Assembly (NCBI GenBank): GCA_022451835.1
Contig: JAKUNX010000065.1
Location: 1 to 9,608, forward strand
Reading direction: 5' to 3'
DNA length: 9,608 nt
Source: Candidatus Poseidoniaceae archaeon
GTDB lineage: Archaea > Thermoplasmatota > Poseidoniia > Poseidoniales > Poseidoniaceae
Positions 5,620 to 9,608 of this stretch are shown here, piece after piece. The first letter of the stretch is position 1; each line of letters opens with the position of its first letter. A program made the translations under genes and the position numbers. The notes under the pieces are model-generated. The model was given only the letters and a program-made list of their open reading frames with translations. It searched no databases and was not told the DNA's origin.

Positions 5620-6060
5620 TCAAAGTGTCAATATATTTGCTGCTGCAATATTTCCAATTACCAATACACCTGTGATTACTGCTGTCACTCTGACTGCGGT
5701 GTGGTGAGCATCTCCTTCACTAGCTTCTCTTAGAAGGCCGTAACCTATCAAACCAAAACCTACTGATTGCAACATGTTTGCAAACGCTCCAAGTGTTGTG
5801 CCAAGTTTCTCATGTGAGAATTGATCTTCAGCATATTTGTTTGCATCATCATAATCTGCAGGATTAGGCGCTCCAACTAAATCTGTCACCTCATTAAACA
5901 TCGCTCCAATAACAATCAATACAATACCAATCATCAGCCACTTGCTAAAAGTGTAAGTGCCGTACTTATCAAGAAATTTTGGTTGTGGTTGGTACGCCGC
6001 CATAGGCTGCATAGGTTGAGGTGCTGGGGCTTGTACAGGGGGTCCGGGTGCCGGTTGCAT
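5620..6060 (-). CDS. Three-helix membrane protein with Pro/Gln-rich N-terminal tail, unknown function
   Basis: The frame is open back to 6171, but the start at ATG 6060 (146 residues) is preferred. A TATA-like box lies exactly 23-30 bases upstream of it, and the extra 37 residues (MPVLLLDLRHLYLKQH and onward) overlap the end of arlJ and look like translated promoter. The protein begins with a low-complexity cytoplasmic tail rich in Pro, Gln and Ala (MQPAPGPPVQAPAPQ and onward, to about 27). A first helix follows (about 41-56, LMIGIVLIVIGAMF), then an acidic loop (NPADYDDANKYAEDQ), a second helix (about 88-105, MLQSVGFGLIGYGLL) and a third (about 123-143, AVITGVLVIGNIAAANI). Such Pro/Gln tails ahead of a membrane domain are common in archaeal and actinobacterial membrane proteins, and do not identify a function. 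Its own promoter argues against simple operon membership with arlJ. Confidence 0.72.
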   Translation of the reverse strand: MQPAPGPPVQAPAPQPMQPMAAYQPQPKFLDKYGTYTFSKWLMIGIVLIVIGAMFNEVTDLVGAPNPADYDDANKYAEDQFSHEKLGTTLGAFANMLQSVGFGLIGYGLLREASEGDAHHTAVRVTAVITGVLVIGNIAAANILTL

Positions 6061-6082
6061 AATGTGTGATTGCAAAATCAAT

Positions 6083-6090
6083 CTATAATA
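6083..6090 (-). promoter_or_regulatory. TATA-like box of the 146-residue membrane-protein gene
   Basis: On the minus strand TATTATAG occupies -30 to -23 relative to the ATG at 6060. This is the canonical place for an archaeal TATA box driving a leaderless transcript. It is the clearest promoter in the window and decides the start of the gene. Confidence 0.6.
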
Positions 6091-6151
6091 CTTGACAATC
6101 TCATTAGACCGAGAATATTGAAGATGCTGCTTCAAGTATAAATGCCGTAAG

Positions 6152-7906
6152 TCAAGAAGTAATACCGGCAATCCACAGTAAAGAAATCATTTGTCCTAAA
6201 GAACTAGTAATGCCGCCACCACGTAATCTTGTAGCAATATAGGATACAGCAGCAACCTGAATGAGAATCAAAATAGATACTACGATTTTGAACATCCTAA
6301 TATTTTCTCCAACCGAACTAGCATCCTCCATAACCGGCAATGCAACACCACCACCAAAGTCAGAAAGGGCTGAAACATCAGTATCTGCAAGTCCACTCGC
6401 CACGCCAGCAATCGCATCTCCAAGTTGTAAAACAATTGAGATTGTTACGTTGAGACTTGTTACACTGGCTACTAACAAACCAATTGCAACACCCCACATT
6501 GTACTGGCAGAAAGTGCGCGTCGTCGCCTGAGTGACAGCAAACTACCAACTGATCGGCTAACCATCTCTGCAGTTTCCGCTGGCCTACCAGATGACTGTG
6601 AACCCTCGATGTAAATTCTCATGTAACGAGAAATAACCGCTGAATTTGTGTCTGCATTGAAGTAATCCCAAGCTCTATCCGAGTCTATTCTTGTCGATAA
6701 CCGCTTTTCAAGTCTGTCAATTGAACCATCTAACATACCAAAATCAATACCTCGCAACGCCTTGATAGTTGCAGATGGTTCAGACGACCTGGCCTGAGCA
6801 GTTCCTCCAAGAGCCCTAATGAAATCAGGATATGTTTCATCCCTACGTAATACCATTTTTTCTTCTCGACCAATCATAAATGCCGGAAATAGTAGTGGAG
6901 ATAGAGGAATCGCAAAAACCAGTAACCCATACTTATCCCATTGGTCACTTACTACCTCCCAAGCAGACATTACCGCTATTGACATGACAACTGAAAGTAA
7001 AATTGAAAATGCACCTGCTACCAAAAAAGCCCGCCGAAAATTGATTCTAAATGGCGTATCCATATCATCTCTAGCAAAGGTTAAGTCTTCAGGTATTGTT
7101 GCTCTAAAAGCAAACATTGCACCAATCTGGACAATAACAAAAACAAGTCCTGCAAGTAGCAAGAATCTAATTCTACTAAAAATCTCAATCGGTTCTGCAT
7201 CGGGTGAACCAACCTCAAACAGAACAAGATGTATGCCAGCGATAACCAAGGCGAATAAGCCTGCTGAAACTAGTGAGACATAAATCTCCTTAAGAGTATC
7301 AACTGATTCTAATCTTGTATCGTAAAGAGTGTTATATTGCTCGGCAACTGTTTCTTGTTCAGCACGCATAAACTCATCGATTGGCTGACCCGCTTCAATT
7401 GAAAACGCCATTCTGTCAAGAAAATCGGTCCATAATGGGCTTGGACTTTGATGTGCAACAATTCTGGCAGCTTCGGGTAATGATGTATGCCACTTGTCTA
7501 CCAATGTCTCAATACGCTTTACTTCAGAAGCTAATTCTCCATAATCAGACATCTGCTTAAGAATATCAAAAATTGATTTTGCGCCTACTTCTCCAAGAGA
7601 AAGGATACCCATTCTTGTGATGAACATATGCATTTCTTTCTCGATCTTAGTGGCTGAGCGTTGAACTTCAAGAAGTGGAAATGCTAATGCAGCAAGAGCA
7701 CAAATCAAAGGAAATACAATGATCATTAAAATTCCAGCGAAGCCTTGGAATAACGCTCCATCACCTAATCCACCGGTGAAGAAAATAAGAGCCAATGCAG
7801 CCAACAATCCAACAAATGTAGCACCACCTACGAAGATGAATAAGAAACGCGCAATCGGCATTTCAAGCCGTCTAACCGCTACTTGCCAGATCGGCATTCT
7901 CTCCAT
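6152..7906 (-). CDS. arlJ: Archaellum/type IV pilus membrane platform protein ArlJ (FlaJ), two GspF-type domains
   Basis: Membrane core of the archaeal surface-filament machine; it binds the ATPase ArlI and anchors assembly of the filament. The 584-residue protein has about nine hydrophobic segments: near 20-44, 54-80, 206-231, 245-267, 293-315, 326-345, 468-492, 538-558 and 567-583. Two large cytoplasmic loops carry the duplicated GspF/TadC fold (about 85-205 and 347-465); the first includes GILSLGEVGAKSIFDIL and the second the arginine run SLRRRRALSAS. Duplication and length match euryarchaeal FlaJ. The start at 7906 is chosen because GGAGG lies seven bases upstream; starting at 7942 would add twelve residues and overlap arlI. 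The arlI stop overlaps this Shine-Dalgarno site (TAGGAGG), so translation is coupled. Without the filament-subunit genes, a non-motile type IV pilus platform cannot be excluded. Confidence 0.88.
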   Translation of the reverse strand: MERMPIWQVAVRRLEMPIARFLFIFVGGATFVGLLAALALIFFTGGLGDGALFQGFAGILMIIVFPLICALAALAFPLLEVQRSATKIEKEMHMFITRMGILSLGEVGAKSIFDILKQMSDYGELASEVKRIETLVDKWHTSLPEAARIVAHQSPSPLWTDFLDRMAFSIEAGQPIDEFMRAEQETVAEQYNTLYDTRLESVDTLKEIYVSLVSAGLFALVIAGIHLVLFEVGSPDAEPIEIFSRIRFLLLAGLVFVIVQIGAMFAFRATIPEDLTFARDDMDTPFRINFRRAFLVAGAFSILLSVVMSIAVMSAWEVVSDQWDKYGLLVFAIPLSPLLFPAFMIGREEKMVLRRDETYPDFIRALGGTAQARSSEPSATIKALRGIDFGMLDGSIDRLEKRLSTRIDSDRAWDYFNADTNSAVISRYMRIYIEGSQSSGRPAETAEMVSRSVGSLLSLRRRRALSASTMWGVAIGLLVASVTSLNVTISIVLQLGDAIAGVASGLADTDVSALSDFGGGVALPVMEDASSVGENIRMFKIVVSILILIQVAAVSYIATRLRGGGITSSLGQMISLLWIAGITS

Positions 7907-7913
7907 ACTCAAA

Positions 7914-7918
7914 CCTCC
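7914..7918 (-). promoter_or_regulatory. Shine-Dalgarno site of arlJ, overlapping the arlI stop codon
   Basis: GGAGG on the minus strand, seven bases before the ATG at 7906, shares its first base with the TAG stop of arlI (7918-7920). It fixes the arlJ start and implies coupled translation of ATPase and platform. Confidence 0.85.
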
Positions 7919-9546
7919 TAACCGTGATTGATTCCTGTCCAAGTGTCAACTGCTCGGTCGAAGGCTTCGAATCCATTATTGTAGTAAATACCAAGCAAGT
8001 CAAATACATCATCATAATGAGTTAAATCTCTTTCAGCCATCCTTTCCAAAGAGGCAGCTCTTCGCAACATTTCATCATAGATATCCCTCTTATTGGAAAA
8101 TCCAGCCATAGCAGCAATCTTGTTTTCTAACAAGTGGCTTTGGAACATACCGCGGAAATAGTGTTTGTCTTTGACTGGGTCCCATTCGAACATACCACGA
8201 GTTAGAACACCGTCACTGTGCTTATTGTAGCCAATTACCTCATCGATACCAGTTACACGTCGAGCAATACCACCACCAGGCGCCTCAACAACTTCTTGGA
8301 AAATAGCGAAGTTCAGGTTATCAAAGAAACGAATTGGAACATTGATTGGGTCACCAGTAAATCTCTGAATCATCTTAACGATCGATGATGCGTGGAAAGT
8401 CGCGATAACCGGGTGACCTGTCTGCATCGCTTGGAAAGCTGTCGCACCCTCTACTCCACGAATCTCACCGATGATGATGTATCTTGGACGACTTCTTAAT
8501 GCAGCCTTCAGCAAATCGAACATCTCGACTCTCGATTCTTCATTCTTAGAATCACGTGTGACTAATCTCTGCCAAATCTTGTGCCTGACCTTTACCTCAG
8601 GAGTATCTTCAGCGGAATAGATTTTGACATTGTGATCAATAAATGGTAAAATCGCGTTAAGTGTTGTCGTTTTACCTGATGCTGTTTCACCAGATACCAA
8701 AACAGACATACCGTACTCGAGACAAATCCAGATATATGCCGCTACTTGCGAAGAAATTGTACCCCATTTGATTAGTTGAATAATTGAAATTGTTTCTTCA
8801 GCGAATTTACGGATGGTGAATGACGGACCTAGCATAGATACGTCATCTGAGAAAATGATATTGATACGTGAACCGTCAAGCAACGCACCGTCAATAATTG
8901 GTTTATTGTCAGAAACTGGACGGCCAATACGTTCTGACATGGCTCTTAGATAGCGCGATAACATCTCACGTTCTCTAAATCTAATGTTTGAGGTAACCAT
9001 CCCGAATACTTTGTGATCCATATGGATGTGCTTCAACCCTACGGAGTGGATATCTTCCAGCATCTCATCAGAAAGTAGTGGCTCTAGTGGTCCATTCTTA
9101 ATTAAATCTCGAATAATAATATATTGTAAACGCTCTCTTTGTTCAGGATTGACTACAACACGCTTGTCGTCCATACCAACCATTTCCCACAAGCGACCTT
9201 GCCGCCTTGGGGCGACGCCTACTTCACTTTCAAGTACAGAATAGCGCTCAATCATTTGAGTCAAGATATTTTCAAATTCTCCATCAGTGGTAAAAGTCGG
9301 AGCAGTTGGTGCTTCTTGTAATAACGTTTCAACCAATTCTCGACGCATATTTTCTTCTTCTTCAGAAAGTTGCGGTTCAAGACCAAACCATAGGATTTGA
9401 CCGCCATTACCTTCATCGTCTTCTGGTGGCTCATAAATGTGAATAAAAATTGGCTCTTTGGCCAAGTAAATCAAATTGTAAGGCCGTGTCTTCTTGGCAT
9501 CTCTATCCAAAGGCAATGCACTCTTTGCATGTCCAAGTTCTTTCAT
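7918..9546 (-). CDS. arlI: Archaellum/type IV pilus assembly ATPase ArlI (FlaI)
   Basis: Hexameric secretion-type ATPase that powers filament assembly, and in archaella also rotation, acting at the cytoplasmic face with ArlJ. The 542 residues are full length. The N-terminal region has the family's acidic strand pattern (ILWFGLEPQLSEEEENM, 51-67). ALLDGSRINI (221-230) precedes the catalytic domain. Walker A is GETASGKTT (286-294, Lys292). The Asp box is SAEDTPE (311-317). Walker B is IIIGEIRG (357-364, catalytic Glu361). The His box is QTGHPVIATFHASS (375-388). The FQAMQTGHPV wording and the following QRFTGDPINVP are typical of archaeal FlaI rather than bacterial TadA. The ATG at 9546 has only weak ribosome-site sequence upstream; the same frame is closed by TGA at 9604-9606, with no ATG, GTG or TTG between. 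It leads the arlI-arlJ pair; ArlH and the structural genes would be expected upstream, outside the window. Confidence 0.93.
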   Translation of the reverse strand: MKELGHAKSALPLDRDAKKTRPYNLIYLAKEPIFIHIYEPPEDDEGNGGQILWFGLEPQLSEEEENMRRELVETLLQEAPTAPTFTTDGEFENILTQMIERYSVLESEVGVAPRRQGRLWEMVGMDDKRVVVNPEQRERLQYIIIRDLIKNGPLEPLLSDEMLEDIHSVGLKHIHMDHKVFGMVTSNIRFREREMLSRYLRAMSERIGRPVSDNKPIIDGALLDGSRINIIFSDDVSMLGPSFTIRKFAEETISIIQLIKWGTISSQVAAYIWICLEYGMSVLVSGETASGKTTTLNAILPFIDHNVKIYSAEDTPEVKVRHKIWQRLVTRDSKNEESRVEMFDLLKAALRSRPRYIIIGEIRGVEGATAFQAMQTGHPVIATFHASSIVKMIQRFTGDPINVPIRFFDNLNFAIFQEVVEAPGGGIARRVTGIDEVIGYNKHSDGVLTRGMFEWDPVKDKHYFRGMFQSHLLENKIAAMAGFSNKRDIYDEMLRRAASLERMAERDLTHYDDVFDLLGIYYNNGFEAFDRAVDTWTGINHG

Positions 9547-9608
9547 CTGCTTCGAGACCTTCGCGCAAGTCTTCGTCAGATCGGAAGTGCTGATACCGCC
9601 TCCTCAGC
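9547..9608 (-). other. Upstream end of the arlI operon, cut by the window edge
   Basis: These 62 bases precede arlI. Two reading frames could be the tail of an upstream gene. One ends AEEAVSALPI with TGA at 9576-9578. The other reads through SDEDLREGLEADE and WTCKEC and stops inside arlI, which would give an overlap of about 40 bases. Neither resembles an ArlH C-terminus clearly enough to choose. A GGAGG (9599-9603) has no ATG, GTG or TTG at usable spacing downstream. Confidence 0.3.

Noticed and set aside
7918..9546. Reading the ATPase as a bacterial TadA or VirB11 secretion ATPase
   Set aside because: The wording of the His box, the QRFTGDPI segment, the overall length and the adjacent duplicated-fold platform protein fit archaeal ArlI better.
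9578..9587. Ten-base match to the start of a common sequencing adapter (AGATCGGAAG)
   Set aside because: The match stops after ten bases and the sequence continues into different bases up to the window end. A chance match is more likely than adapter contamination.
1..9608. CRISPR array, insertion sequence, prophage, toxin-antitoxin or integrated element
   Set aside because: No regularly spaced direct repeats, transposase or integrase motifs, or terminal inverted repeats were seen. Gene content and base composition look uniform and chromosomal.

Overview
The window looks like a piece of a planktonic euryarchaeal chromosome, most likely Marine Group II (Poseidoniales). That is an inference. 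It rests on an archaeal ArlI/ArlJ (FlaI/FlaJ) motor pair, a membrane pyrophosphatase, a bacterial-type PolX and TATA-like boxes about 25 bases upstream of leaderless starts, mixed with good Shine-Dalgarno sites inside operons, at moderate AT content. I see no rRNA, tRNA, CRISPR array, insertion sequence or phage gene. The window is densely coded; the longest gap is about 160 bases.

Layout. (1) 1-1545, minus: the N-terminal 515 codons of a membrane-integral pyrophosphatase (hppA), running off the left edge. (2) 1546-1706: a divergent promoter region with two small inverted repeats. (3) 1707-2048, plus: a stand-alone NifU-C-domain (Nfu-type) Fe-S protein, converging with a three-helix membrane protein at 2050-2382, minus. 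(4) 2482-5619, plus: a compact run of four genes: PolX/PHP polymerase, a 65-residue membrane peptide, a 101-residue unknown protein, and endonuclease III (nth). PolX and Nth both belong to base excision repair, so this is a probable repair operon with two unexplained passengers. (5) 5620-6060, minus: a proline/glutamine-rich membrane protein with its own strong TATA-like box. (6) 6152-9546, minus: arlJ and arlI, the membrane platform and ATPase of an archaellum or related type IV pilus, translationally coupled (arlI upstream).

How the genes fit together. PPase energises the membrane with pyrophosphate; the ArlI/ArlJ pair assembles and possibly rotates a surface filament; Nfu-like protein could supply Fe-S clusters, of which Nth is a potential client; Nth and PolX cover base removal, AP-site processing and gap handling.

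The most notable observations are in the repair operon. PolX has kept its whole PHP nuclease site and its first two palm aspartates, but has Gln294 where the third catalytic aspartate is expected, next to an insertion of roughly 30 residues. Nth has only three cysteines for its Fe-S cluster and lacks the usual fourth. Two start sites were moved downstream from the longest open frame: arlJ on a Shine-Dalgarno site and the 146-residue membrane protein on a TATA-like box. I found no wholly new system; the two small proteins between polX and nth are the best candidates for undescribed function.
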